NCBI GenBank assembly: GCA_030151005.1
Contig: JASLES010000322.1
Location: forward strand, 1 to 17,226
DNA length: 17,226 bases
Origin: Silvimonas sp.
GTDB lineage: Bacteria; Pseudomonadota; Gammaproteobacteria; Burkholderiales; Chitinibacteraceae
Direction of reading: 5' to 3'
Shown: positions 1-6,622 of the stretch, in pieces
How positions within the stretch are numbered: the first letter of the stretch is position 1
How the letters are laid out: the number at the start of each line of letters is the position of its first letter
Translations under genes and position numbers: made by a program
Notes under the pieces: model-generated
What the model was told of the DNA's origin: nothing
The model's input: the letters and a program-made list of their open reading frames with translations, nothing else
Database searches by the model: none

Positions 1-497
1 TCAGCCGGCGAGGCATTGGCCATTTCATTGGCCGACAACAGCGGAATGCTGGTCTGGTCAGCCAGCGTCGGGGAGCGGCCATCCCACGTGAAGCCGCCGC
101 CCGGGCCCGGCACACTCACGCCGTCCGGGTTATCCAGCAAATCGGCGTACGGCGGGGTGAATTCCTTGTAGCGCAGCGAAGGCACAGCACGGGTGCCTGG
201 CTGCAGCATATCGGTACCACCCAGTTGCACCGCCAGATTGTTTGGCGCTGCATAAGCGTAATTGGGGTCGTGACACGTGGCGCAGGACATCTTGCCCGAG
301 CCAGACAACGTGGCATCGAAGAACAGTTTGTCGCCCACTTGCGCGGCAAGACTCAGCGGCGCAGAGGCAGTGGTCGCGGTTGGCGCGGGTGTCGTTGCTG
401 GCGCGCTCGTGTTGGTAGTGCTATCACTGCTGCCGCCACCGCAGGCGGCCAGGGCCAATGGCAACAAACAAAGGGCAATCCGGAACAAATTCGGCAT
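1..497 (-). CDS. Cytochrome c peroxidase / MauG-type di-haem lipoprotein, N-terminal part (cut by window edge)
   Basis: About 165 residues are visible; the C-terminus lies beyond base 1. The start is ATG at 497-495, preceded by a GAGGGAGA ribosome site (507-514) with 9 bases of spacing. The N-terminus is a lipoprotein signal ending LALAAC, so Cys19 should be lipidated, followed by a Ser/Thr/Ala/Pro-rich linker (about residues 23-47). A c-type haem site C72-A-T-C75-H76 follows in the context typical of bacterial di-haem peroxidases (KLFFD..LSG.GKMSCATCH). Further on, WDGRSPTLADQ and PLLSANEMAN match the conserved region between the two haem domains of this family. The predicted role is a periplasmic, membrane-anchored di-haem enzyme, either reducing hydrogen peroxide or acting as a MauG-like oxidase. 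The second haem site is outside the window, so the subfamily cannot be fixed. The gene lies 125 bases downstream of the phosphoesterase gene on the same strand, with hairpins between them. Confidence 0.88.
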   Translation of the reverse strand, partial: MPNLFRIALCLLPLALAACGGGSSDSTTNTSAPATTPAPTATTASAPLSLAAQVGDKLFFDATLSGSGKMSCATCHDPNYAYAAPNNLAVQLGGTDMLQPGTRAVPSLRYKEFTPPYADLLDNPDGVSVPGPGGGFTWDGRSPTLADQTSIPLLSANEMANASPA

Positions 498-547
498 TTT
501 GACAAGTCTCCCTCACAGAAGCGTGGCTTCCGTACGGCTACAGAAAC

Positions 548-615
548 GGCAGGGGCGCAGGCCCCTGCCCTCTCTTTGGCGGCCCTGTATCAGGGCCGCC
601 TCTTTTTCTTTTTCT
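548..615 (+). terminator. Two GC-rich stem-loops, the second with a T tract on the plus strand
   Basis: Stem 1 is GGCAGGGGC (548-556) with GCCCCTGCC (561-569). Stem 2 is GGCGGCCCTG (578-587) with CAGGGCCGCC (591-600), loop TAT, followed by TCTTTTTCTTTTT (601-613). Stem 2 is therefore a strong intrinsic terminator for plus-strand transcription, yet both flanking genes are on the minus strand. Read on the minus strand, stem 2 lacks a U tract and stem 1 is followed only by GTTTCTGT, so termination after the phosphoesterase gene would be weak. The structures are directly visible; their orientation and role are inferred. Confidence 0.7.
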
Positions 616-622
616 GAACGGC

Positions 623-2911
623 TTACTTCACTGCCCAGACACCCTTCTGCGTTGCATCCGGACCGACCTGCGCGGGCGTTGTCACGTCGCTCGATTGCAG
701 CTCCAGGTAGCCCGCCGGGATCACGTAGGCATGGTTCATCGGGCGAACCGCGTCGAAGTGAGTATCGGCACTGTGGTTGTATTCCGGCAGGTTCAGGACG
801 TTCTGCGCAATGAACTTCTCCGTGTACTTGGAGCGGTTCATGTACGACGAGTCATCCATCGGATCAGCCAGCTGGAACATGTCTTGCAGCGTGCGCACAA
901 ACGAGAAGTGGCTGTAGGCATCGCTATCGGCCACCTTGGTCGGCGCGCTAGCCTGGTTGGTCAGCACAACGAAGATGGATTCGCCATGACCATGGTTGCC
1001 GAAGTTGTAGTTGTGGATCGACGTATCTTGCGCGTACTGGCCATTGGCGCCCTTGGTCAGCGGGGCAGTCGAGCTCGAGGCAGCGGCACCTTGAGAACCC
1101 GGTACCCAGCCGCAGCAGGAGTTGTGACCCGAAACAGCGGTGCCTTCGTCAAACATCAGCACAATGGCAATGCGCTTTTGCTTGTTGGCCCACAGCGGGG
1201 ACGCCTGGATCTTCTTCACGATGTAATCGACATAGTTATCGCCACGGACAATGATGTTGTTGCCCGAGCAATCGCTCGCCGTACCAGAGCCGCCACCTGA
1301 TACCGTGCCGGTGACACCAATGCTATGCATGTCATCGCACTGGTCAGGCATCAGGAAGTTGATCTGGCCCACATCACCGCTTTGCAAGTCAGAACCGAAC
1401 TGATCGACGTTATAGCCAGCCGGCACCGCGTACTTGGTGCCCGAAGTCAACGCGGCATCCCACTGACCGCCGCCCAGAGTACGGTTGCTGAACTTCCATT
1501 CCGGCGCGCTACGCACGTTCTGGTAAGCCATACCCGGATGGTGCTTGGTCTTGTACAAGCCAGCCGGCATCGGCAGCGTCAGCGCTGCGTTACCAATGGC
1601 CGTGGTGTTGCCAGCCAGCGTACCCGGTGCATACACGTGGTCGGTTGCAGTCACAGCGCTATCGGCGATCCCGTCAGTACGGAAATCCTGACCGGGGTTC
1701 ATCGATTCGCTGTAGGTACGCCAGCGCAGACCCTTGCTGGTCAACGCGTTAAAGAGGTTGGGGCGCCCTACGATGTTGTGGTTGATGCCCGAAGCCTGAG
1801 TACACGTTGTGGTAAACGGCGAGTTGGCCAGACCAGGCTGGGTGTTGTCCGGCACCGGCAGATCCTGCACGGCATTGGCACCGGTTGCATCGCAGTTCCA
1901 TTGGCTGTCATCAGTGATACCCCAGTCATCTGCACCGCCCAGGGCCGTGTAGTTCGGCTCGCTGGGGTTGCCAGTGGCGTAATAGCTGGTGAATTGATTG
2001 CCGGCCTGCAGGTAACCATTGATCTTGGGCGCGTATTGGGAACCCAGGATGGTCGAGGTGGCTTTGTTTTCCAGCATCACGATAAACACGCTGTCGTAAC
2101 GCGGAATGCCTTCCACATTGAACGCCGCTTGCTGCGCTTGCAGGAAGGTAATCGGCTGACGGTTATCCGTTGTCACGGTATTGGTGGCCGAACTGACGGC
2201 CAGGCTGGCCAGTTCCGGATCACCACCCGGCACGGCCAGCGCATCCGGATACAGTTCCTTGTTATCGAACTTCTTGGTGGCGTAGACGTAACGGTTGTTC
2301 AGCGCATTGGCTTCGGTCAGCGCCAGCGTCTGGGCAGTGCCCGTCAACGTGGTCAGATCACCCAGGACCTGCGCCGCGGTTACGCCAACGCGGGTGGCCA
2401 GATTGGCTTTTTCAGTCTGATAGCTGGTGTTGTTGTCTTCCACCATGCGTTGTACTTCGCTGGACATGGGGCTGACCACAACCAGACCGGCAGCCTGCTG
2501 TTCAGTCACCTGAGCCAGGGAAGCGCGCAGAATCTCATGTGCCGTGACGGCCGCGCCGTTGGCGGTGTTGGTGGCGCTGGTGCTGATGTCGGCAATGATC
2601 GGGCCCAGTGCCGATACAGACAGCGAGAACTTGCCATTGGCATCGGTGGTGACCGGGTTTTCGCTCGCTTCGCAAATACCGTCGTTGTTGCTGTCAACGC
2701 AAACGGTTGCACCCTTGATATAACCGGCGGTCAGGGTCGGGTTGGCTGTGCTGCCCGGCGTATACGCCGTGCTGTTGACGACACCACTGATCTTGACGCT
2801 TGGGGCCGACGTTGAGGTGCCAGAATCGCTGCCACCGCAACCGGCCAACATACAGGCTGCTGCAATAGTGGTCAGCGTTGTCGTAAAGCCGACGTACTGA
2901 AGGTTTGCCAC
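623..2911 (-). CDS. Phosphoesterase lipoprotein (phospholipase C / acid phosphatase AcpA-type family)
   Basis: A 762-residue protein. The start is GTG at 2911, with GGGAG six bases upstream; the frame is closed just above by TAG and offers no ATG. The signal peptide ends MLAGC, giving lipidated Cys25, although its n-region unusually lacks Lys/Arg. Residues 40-115 form a small beta-rich module with a Ca-loop-like DSNNDGICE (73-81) and a TTDANGKFSLS turn. The catalytic domain runs from about 270 to 700: VFIVMLENK (metal-binding Glu281/Asn282), GNPSEPNY (likely nucleophile Ser317), MPDQCDDMHS (521-530), MFDEG (587-591), NHGHGE (639-644) and YSHFSFVRTLQDMF (666-679). These match, in order, the landmarks of the PF04185 family of secreted phospholipases C and acid phosphatases. 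The substrate is not predictable. It is exported and probably anchored in the outer membrane. The next gene on the same strand encodes a cytochrome c peroxidase-like lipoprotein, so co-transcription is possible. Confidence 0.87.
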   Translation of the reverse strand: MANLQYVGFTTTLTTIAAACMLAGCGGSDSGTSTSAPSVKISGVVNSTAYTPGSTANPTLTAGYIKGATVCVDSNNDGICEASENPVTTDANGKFSLSVSALGPIIADISTSATNTANGAAVTAHEILRASLAQVTEQQAAGLVVVSPMSSEVQRMVEDNNTSYQTEKANLATRVGVTAAQVLGDLTTLTGTAQTLALTEANALNNRYVYATKKFDNKELYPDALAVPGGDPELASLAVSSATNTVTTDNRQPITFLQAQQAAFNVEGIPRYDSVFIVMLENKATSTILGSQYAPKINGYLQAGNQFTSYYATGNPSEPNYTALGGADDWGITDDSQWNCDATGANAVQDLPVPDNTQPGLANSPFTTTCTQASGINHNIVGRPNLFNALTSKGLRWRTYSESMNPGQDFRTDGIADSAVTATDHVYAPGTLAGNTTAIGNAALTLPMPAGLYKTKHHPGMAYQNVRSAPEWKFSNRTLGGGQWDAALTSGTKYAVPAGYNVDQFGSDLQSGDVGQINFLMPDQCDDMHSIGVTGTVSGGGSGTASDCSGNNIIVRGDNYVDYIVKKIQASPLWANKQKRIAIVLMFDEGTAVSGHNSCCGWVPGSQGAAASSSTAPLTKGANGQYAQDTSIHNYNFGNHGHGESIFVVLTNQASAPTKVADSDAYSHFSFVRTLQDMFQLADPMDDSSYMNRSKYTEKFIAQNVLNLPEYNHSADTHFDAVRPMNHAYVIPAGYLELQSSDVTTPAQVGPDATQKGVWAVK

Positions 2912-2940
2912 ATCTATCTCCCGGATGGGTATGTTCTATT

Positions 2941-2977
2941 GACTGGCTATGTTGGTAGTGAACCTGCATAGCCAGTC
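2941..2977 (-). promoter_or_regulatory. Perfect 11-bp inverted repeat in the leader of the phosphoesterase gene
   Basis: GACTGGCTATG (2941-2951) and CATAGCCAGTC (2967-2977) are exact reverse complements separated by 15 bases. The element ends 29 bases upstream of the GTG start, so it would lie in the 5' leader if transcription begins near 3040. It could be an RNA hairpin or a DNA operator. There is no U tract after it, so it is not a standard attenuator. The repeat is seen directly; its role is unknown. Confidence 0.55.
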
Positions 2978-3021
2978 CCGAAAAAACCTCGCCATCGTGG
3001 GAGTCAAAGATGAAAACGGTG

Positions 3022-3073
3022 TGACGCTACATGCCGTTACGTCAGTAAATAAAAATATATTTTTTTGCGTCAA
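3022..3073 (-). promoter_or_regulatory. Possible promoter with overlapping dyad for the phosphoesterase gene
   Basis: On the minus strand a TTGACG -35-like hexamer (3073-3068) lies 16 bases from TATTTA (3051-3046), across an A/T-rich spacer. Immediately downstream, around the expected transcription start, is an imperfect dyad TGACGnnAC-N5-GTnnCGTCA (3022-3044) centred near 3033, placed as a repressor operator would be. The -10 match is mediocre, so this is a candidate only. Confidence 0.35.
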
Positions 3074-3340
3074 CCCAACAGCCTGGGCGCGCGTTTCTCT
3101 AAGTTTTTTCTAAGCCTGAAGAAAGCAATCCAGGCAAACTGGTACGGCAATGCAGAGGAAGACCAAGTAAATCGGACCAGGCCCGAAGGGTCACCTGGTT
3201 GCGCAGAAAAAGCGCATTGGCACAAGCCAAAACGCGTGCCGGGCACGGCACAGGCAAGGCAGATACAAAATGACAATCGGGATAGAAAGCCGCGGGGGCG
3301 CGGAGAAAAAAGGCAGAGGATCGTGCTAATCAGGAGTGCA
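3074..3340. other. Non-coding interval with minor stem-loops
   Basis: No convincing gene is present. Open frames crossing this stretch run into the tRNA genes and have no family features. Visible structures are ACCAGG (3176-3181) with CCTGGT (3194-3199), enclosing CC-CTTCG-GG which reads as a UUCG-type tetraloop on the minus strand, and TGCGC (3200-3204) with GCGCA (3212-3216). These could belong to a small RNA or be remnants; no promoter or terminator pair was found to support an RNA gene. Confidence 0.4.
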
Positions 3341-3345
3341 AATGA

Positions 3346-3375
3346 AAACGGCCATCCGAAACCGGATGGCCGTTT
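3346..3375 (-). terminator. Intrinsic terminator of the tRNA cluster
   Basis: AAACGGCCATCCG (3346-3358) pairs perfectly with CGGATGGCCGTTT (3363-3375) around a 4-base loop. Read on the minus strand, the stem is followed by TTTTCATTT. It lies 5 bases downstream of the last tRNA (Ala), where the end of the tRNA transcript is expected. Confidence 0.85.
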
Positions 3376-3380
3376 ACATT

Positions 3381-3456
<76 letters not shown>

Positions 3457-3464
3457 AAGAATGC

Positions 3465-3540
3465 TGGCGTCCCCACGGGGATTCGAACCCCGGTTATCGC
3501 CGTGAAAGGGCGGTGTCCTAGGCCTCTAGACGATGGGGAC
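3465..3540 (-). tRNA. tRNA-Glu (anticodon TTC), copy 2
   Basis: A 76-base tRNA with encoded CCA. It begins GTCCCCATCGTCTAGAGG, and the anticodon loop CTTTCAC between CCGCC and GGCGG gives TTC. The T arm is CGGGGTTCGAATCCCCG. It is identical to the copy at 3726-3801. Confidence 0.97.
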
Positions 3541-3578
3541 AAGGAATCTGGGTATTGCAGGATACAGCCTGGAAGAAA

Positions 3579-3655
3579 TGGTGCGCCCGGAGCGATTCGA
3601 ACGCCCGACCCTCTGGTTCGTAGCCAGATACTCTATCCAACTGAGCTACGGGCGC
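3579..3655 (-). tRNA. tRNA-Arg (anticodon ACG)
   Basis: A 77-base tRNA with encoded CCA. The acceptor stem is GCGCCCG/CGGGCGC with discriminator A. The D arm contains AGCTCAGTTGGATAGAG. The anticodon loop CTACGAA between TCTGG and CCAGA gives ACG, whose A34 is normally deaminated to inosine by TadA so that it reads CGU, CGC and CGA. It is the central, single-copy member of the array. Confidence 0.97.
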
Positions 3656-3725
3656 ACATAAACTTCACAACTGATACCACTGTTTTACTTCTACTACTTA
3701 CTGCTACTGCACACCACTGGTGTAG
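3656..3725 (-). repeat. Low-complexity spacer between tRNA-Glu and tRNA-Arg
   Basis: This 70-base spacer, the longest in the array, reads on the minus strand as irregular AGTAG/AGTAA repeats flanked by two similar words, CAGTGGTGTGCAGTA and CAGTGGTATCAGT. It looks like the product of slippage or local duplication. It has no recognisable promoter or coding content. Confidence 0.35.
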
Positions 3726-3801
3726 TGGCGTCCCCACGGGGATTCGAACCCCGGTTATCGCCGTGAAAGGGCGGTGTCCTAGGCCTCTAGACGATGGGGA
3801 C
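3726..3801 (-). tRNA. tRNA-Glu (anticodon TTC), copy 1
   Basis: A 76-base tRNA with encoded CCA, identical to the Glu gene at 3465-3540, with anticodon TTC in loop CTTTCAC. It is second in the transcription order, after tRNA-Ala copy 1, with a hairpin-containing 60-base spacer between them. Confidence 0.97.
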
Positions 3802-3813
3802 GTCTAAACATTT

Positions 3814-3855
3814 ATGCGGCTGCTCAAGAGTTACTGCATTCTCAAGCAGCCGCAT
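3814..3855 (-). terminator. Stem-loop between the first tRNA-Ala and first tRNA-Glu
   Basis: ATGCGGCTGCT (3814-3824) pairs perfectly with AGCAGCCGCAT (3845-3855), with a 20-base loop. On the minus strand it is followed by AAATGTTTAG, a weak U-rich stretch. Only 12 bases separate it from the downstream tRNA-Glu gene, leaving no room for a new promoter, so it is more likely a partial terminator/attenuator or an RNA-processing signal than a full terminator. Confidence 0.5.
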
Positions 3856-3861
3856 TTGTTT

Positions 3862-3937
<76 letters not shown>

Positions 3938-3950
3938 GAAAGAGATGCGC

Positions 3951-3979
3951 ATTGTAGGTGACGATCTGGTACTTGTAAA
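3951..3979 (-). promoter_or_regulatory. Sigma-70 promoter of the tRNA array
   Basis: On the minus strand TTTACA (3979-3974), a 17-base spacer and TACAAT (3956-3951) form a near-consensus promoter. The bases after the -10 begin GCGC, a GC-rich discriminator of the kind seen at stringently controlled stable-RNA promoters. Transcription would start a few bases before tRNA-Ala. It lies just past the bamD stop, with no visible terminator between, so some read-through from bamD is possible. Confidence 0.8.
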
Positions 3980-4008
3980 CCCCCAACGCGCATTTTTTTA
4001 AGATTTTG

Positions 4009-4806
4009 TTACCAGAGCTTCCACCAGGAACCGGTCGCCCAGTAGCTGTCTTCCAGAACCACCGTGTTCGGATAGTTCTTGAGCAACACGCGCTTGGCGT
4101 CGTCACGCAGTTCAGTCAGCCCCAGCTTGTCGTAAGAGCGCACCATGATGCCCAAGGCCGGCTCCACCTGCTTGGTGTTGCCAAAGTTCTCCAGCAGGCC
4201 CTTGCCGCGATTGGCTGCAGCCAGATACGCGCCACGGCGGTAGTAGTATTTGGCGACATACAATTCGTGGTTAGCCAGCGCGCCCACCAGGTAGGCCATC
4301 CGGGTGCGGGCATCTTCTGCGTACTTGCTGTCCGGGAAACGGTCAACCAGTTCCTTGAATGCATCGAACGAGTCGCGTGCAGACTTCGGATCCCGCTCAG
4401 CCATATCCTGTTTGGCCAGCGCCGAGAGGAAACCTTGCGTATCGTTAAAGTTCACCAGCCCTTTCAGATAAAGCGCGTAATCCATGCTCGGGTGGGCCGG
4501 ATACTGCTTCATGAAGCGGTCCAGCGACGCCAGCGCAGGTTGGCTATCCAGGTTTTTGTACTGGTTGTAGGCCATTTCCAGCAAGGCTTGCTGCGCAAAA
4601 CGGCCATATGGATAGCGCGCTTCGAGTGCTTCAAACAACTTGGTGGAGTGATCCCAGTTATGGGCCGTTTGCTCGGACTTGCCTTCGTTATAAATCTTTT
4701 CCGCCGACCAGCCTTTGGTCTCGTCCTGTTCCGGCGTTGCGGCACAACCGGCCAACAACAAAGCAGCCACTGCGAATGCGGCGATTCGCGGTAAAATCTT
4801 GTTCAT
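4009..4806 (-). CDS. bamD: Outer membrane protein assembly factor BamD (ComL)
   Basis: A 265-residue lipoprotein, the usual length for BamD. The signal peptide ends LLAGC (Cys21 lipidated). TPR-like helical repeats follow, with family signatures YNEGK, LFEALEARYPYG, QQALLEMAYNQYK, SLDRFMKQYPAHPSMDYALYLKG, LVDRFPDSKYAEDA and ANHELYVAKYYYRRGAYLAAANR. BamD is the essential lipoprotein that, with BamA, folds beta-barrel proteins into the outer membrane; in Neisseria the orthologue ComL was first linked to competence. The ATG at 4806-4804 has AGGA (4816-4813) six bases upstream. This start codon overlaps the start of the divergent rluD by two bases. The gene ends 30 bases before the tRNA promoter. 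Confidence 0.96.
   Translation of the reverse strand: MNKILPRIAAFAVAALLLAGCAATPEQDETKGWSAEKIYNEGKSEQTAHNWDHSTKLFEALEARYPYGRFAQQALLEMAYNQYKNLDSQPALASLDRFMKQYPAHPSMDYALYLKGLVNFNDTQGFLSALAKQDMAERDPKSARDSFDAFKELVDRFPDSKYAEDARTRMAYLVGALANHELYVAKYYYRRGAYLAAANRGKGLLENFGNTKQVEPALGIMVRSYDKLGLTELRDDAKRVLLKNYPNTVVLEDSYWATGSWWKLW
4792..4797 (+). promoter_or_regulatory. Possible -10 element of rluD-pgeF, inside bamD
   Basis: TAAAAT lies 7 bases before the first ATG of rluD, so transcription would begin at or beside that ATG. No clear -35 (best: ACTGCG, 17 bases upstream) and no ribosome site before the ATG are visible. If real, rluD would have a leaderless message. Confidence 0.3.
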
Positions 4807-5857
4807 GATGAATCCTGAATTAGAACCCGACGATTATAGCGATTTCGCGCAGCCGCGTGTCCTTACCGTACCCCAGGAATGTGCGGGGTCTCGGCTGGAC
4901 GCCGCGCTGGCGCAATTGTTACCTGATTACTCACGCAACCGGCTGGCCGGATGGGTGAAGGATGGCCTTGTCACCGTGGACGGCCAGCCTGCCACCCCCA
5001 AGACCAAACTGTGGGGCGGTGAGTCCCTGCGCGTGGATATCCAGCCCGATCCGGAAGAAGTTGCCTTCCAGCCAGAAAACATCGAGCTTGATGTCATTTA
5101 CGAAGATGACGCAATTCTCGTCATCGACAAACCGGCCGGGCTGGTGGTTCACCCAGGCAGCGGCAACTGGTCGGGCACCTTGCTCAATGGCTTGTTGCAT
5201 CACTACCCTGAACTCAAAAGCGTGCCCCGCGCCGGCATCGTACACCGTCTGGACAAGGACACCAGTGGTCTGATGGTGGTGGCACGCACACTGGCCGCGC
5301 AAAACCACCTGGTCAAACAACTGCAGGCCCATACCGTAAAGCGCCATTATCTGGCGATTGCCCAGGGCGAGGTCAAGCGGGATGGCAAAGTAGATGCGCC
5401 GATTGGCCGTCATCCCAAAGAGCGAATCCGCATGGCGGTGGTGGGCACGGGCAAGCACGCCGTCACCCATTATCGGGTCCTTGAAAAATTTAATGGCTTT
5501 ACCTTGATTGAATGTCGGCTGGAAACCGGCCGCACGCATCAGATCCGCGTGCATATGGCGCACCTGGGTCATCCGCTGGCGGCAGACCCGGTCTACAGCG
5601 GTCGGGCCAAGCGGCTGGAACCAGAGATTATGCTGGCGCTGGAAGACTTTGCCCGGCAGGCGCTGCACGCACGCAAGCTCTCGCTCACCCACCCGGTTAC
5701 CGGCAAGGTCATGAGCTGGCGCTCGCCCATCCCGATTGATCTGGAATCCTTGCTCAACGTCATGCGCGCCCAGGCCGGGCTGGATGAAAGCTGGGATGAA
5801 GAAGAAGACTGGGGCGAAGACGATCACGATATGGAAGTCATCTATGTCCGCGACTAG
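4805..5857 (+). CDS. rluD: Ribosomal large subunit pseudouridine synthase D
   Basis: A 350-residue protein. It has an N-terminal S4 RNA-binding domain (about residues 26-80, SRLDAALAQLLPDYSRNRLAGW), then the RluA-family catalytic domain with DKPAGLVVHPG (108-118), the HRLDKDTSGL motif (147-156, catalytic Asp150) and RTHQIRVH near 260. Its expected role is pseudouridylation of 23S rRNA helix 69 (positions 1911, 1915 and 1917 in E. coli numbering). The C-terminal tail is acidic (SWDEEEDWGEDDHD). Two adjacent ATGs (4805 and 4808) are possible starts; neither has a clear Shine-Dalgarno sequence. The first overlaps the bamD start codon. The 3' end overlaps pgeF by 14 bases, indicating an operon. 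Confidence 0.95.
   Translation: MMNPELEPDDYSDFAQPRVLTVPQECAGSRLDAALAQLLPDYSRNRLAGWVKDGLVTVDGQPATPKTKLWGGESLRVDIQPDPEEVAFQPENIELDVIYEDDAILVIDKPAGLVVHPGSGNWSGTLLNGLLHHYPELKSVPRAGIVHRLDKDTSGLMVVARTLAAQNHLVKQLQAHTVKRHYLAIAQGEVKRDGKVDAPIGRHPKERIRMAVVGTGKHAVTHYRVLEKFNGFTLIECRLETGRTHQIRVHMAHLGHPLAADPVYSGRAKRLEPEIMLALEDFARQALHARKLSLTHPVTGKVMSWRSPIPIDLESLLNVMRAQAGLDESWDEEEDWGEDDHDMEVIYVRD
4833..4838 (-). promoter_or_regulatory. -10 element of bamD, inside rluD
   Basis: On the minus strand this is a perfect TATAAT, 26 bases upstream of the bamD ATG, giving a leader of about 20 bases that includes the AGGA ribosome site. No good -35 hexamer is present at 16-18 bases (GACACG at 17), so an activator or weak promoter is possible. 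It lies within the first codons of rluD. Confidence 0.5.
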
Positions 5858-6581
5858 CACCACCCCAAGCTTTTTGATGCCGGACTGGCCTGCGCCAGAC
5901 AATGTCATGGCGGTCATGACCACGCGGGCAGGCGGGGTCAGCCAGGCCCCGTATCACGGCTTCAACCTGGGCGTGCATGTCGGTGACGACCCGGCTGCCG
6001 TGGCGCAAAACCGCGCCATTTTGCGTCAGCATTTGCCGTCTGAACCCAAATGGCTCAATCAGGTACACGGCATACAAGTCGCCACGATGGGCGGTTGTGA
6101 TGCCGATGCCAGCTACACCACACAAACAGGTGAAGTCTGCGTCATCATGACTGCAGACTGCCTGCCGGTCTTGTTTTGTGATCGTGCCGGCACTGTGGTG
6201 GCTGCGGCTCACGCGGGCTGGCGCGGCCTGTGTAATGGTGTGCTGGAGGCAACGCTGGAGAGTATGCGGCGCCCGCCCGAAGACATCATGGCCTGGCTGG
6301 GCCCGGCCATTGGCCCGCAGCAGTTTGAGGTGGGCACGGAGGTGCGTGACGCCTTCATGGCGCATGATCCCAGCGCAGCCAGCGCGTTCAAGCCCGGCGC
6401 TAATGAGGGCAAATGGCTGGCGGATATCTATGCACTGGCCGGCCAGCGCCTGGCTGCGGCCGGGATTGGCAGCATTCATGGCGGGGGTTTATGCACCGTC
6501 AGCGATAGTCGCAACTTCTTTTCCTACCGCCGCGAAAAACAAACCGGCCGCATGGCCGCACTGATCTGGCTGAAACCGTAA
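5844..6581 (+). CDS. pgeF: Peptidoglycan editing factor PgeF (laccase-domain, YfiH family)
   Basis: A 245-residue protein. The ATG at 5844 lies inside the end of rluD and is preceded by GGAAG at good spacing. It contains the full zinc-site set of the family: QVHG (His75), TADCLPVL (Cys106) and AAHAGWRG (His123). Other conserved blocks are TTRAGGVS, NLGVHVGDDP, WLGPAIGP and FFSYRREKQTGRMAALI. Members have been described as multicopper-oxidase-like, as purine nucleoside phosphorylases/adenosine deaminases, and genetically as PgeF, which keeps wrongly built L-Ser-containing muropeptides out of peptidoglycan. It is cytoplasmic, with no signal peptide. It is translationally coupled to rluD by a 14-base overlap. 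Confidence 0.94.
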   Translation: MSATSTTPSFLMPDWPAPDNVMAVMTTRAGGVSQAPYHGFNLGVHVGDDPAAVAQNRAILRQHLPSEPKWLNQVHGIQVATMGGCDADASYTTQTGEVCVIMTADCLPVLFCDRAGTVVAAAHAGWRGLCNGVLEATLESMRRPPEDIMAWLGPAIGPQQFEVGTEVRDAFMAHDPSAASAFKPGANEGKWLADIYALAGQRLAAAGIGSIHGGGLCTVSDSRNFFSYRREKQTGRMAALIWLKP

Positions 6582-6622
6582 ACCCGGAACATCGGCGCAG
6601 ACAGCCTTATTCCATCACGTCA

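Noticed and set aside
1325..2815. Long open frame (about 496 codons) on the plus strand
   Set aside because: It is fully antisense to the phosphoesterase gene, whose domains and signal peptide are recognisable. The frame has no family features and is explained by GC-rich codon use on the other strand.
4931..5923. 330-codon minus-strand open frame
   Set aside because: It is antisense to rluD, which has all its motifs; the frame has no recognisable domain.
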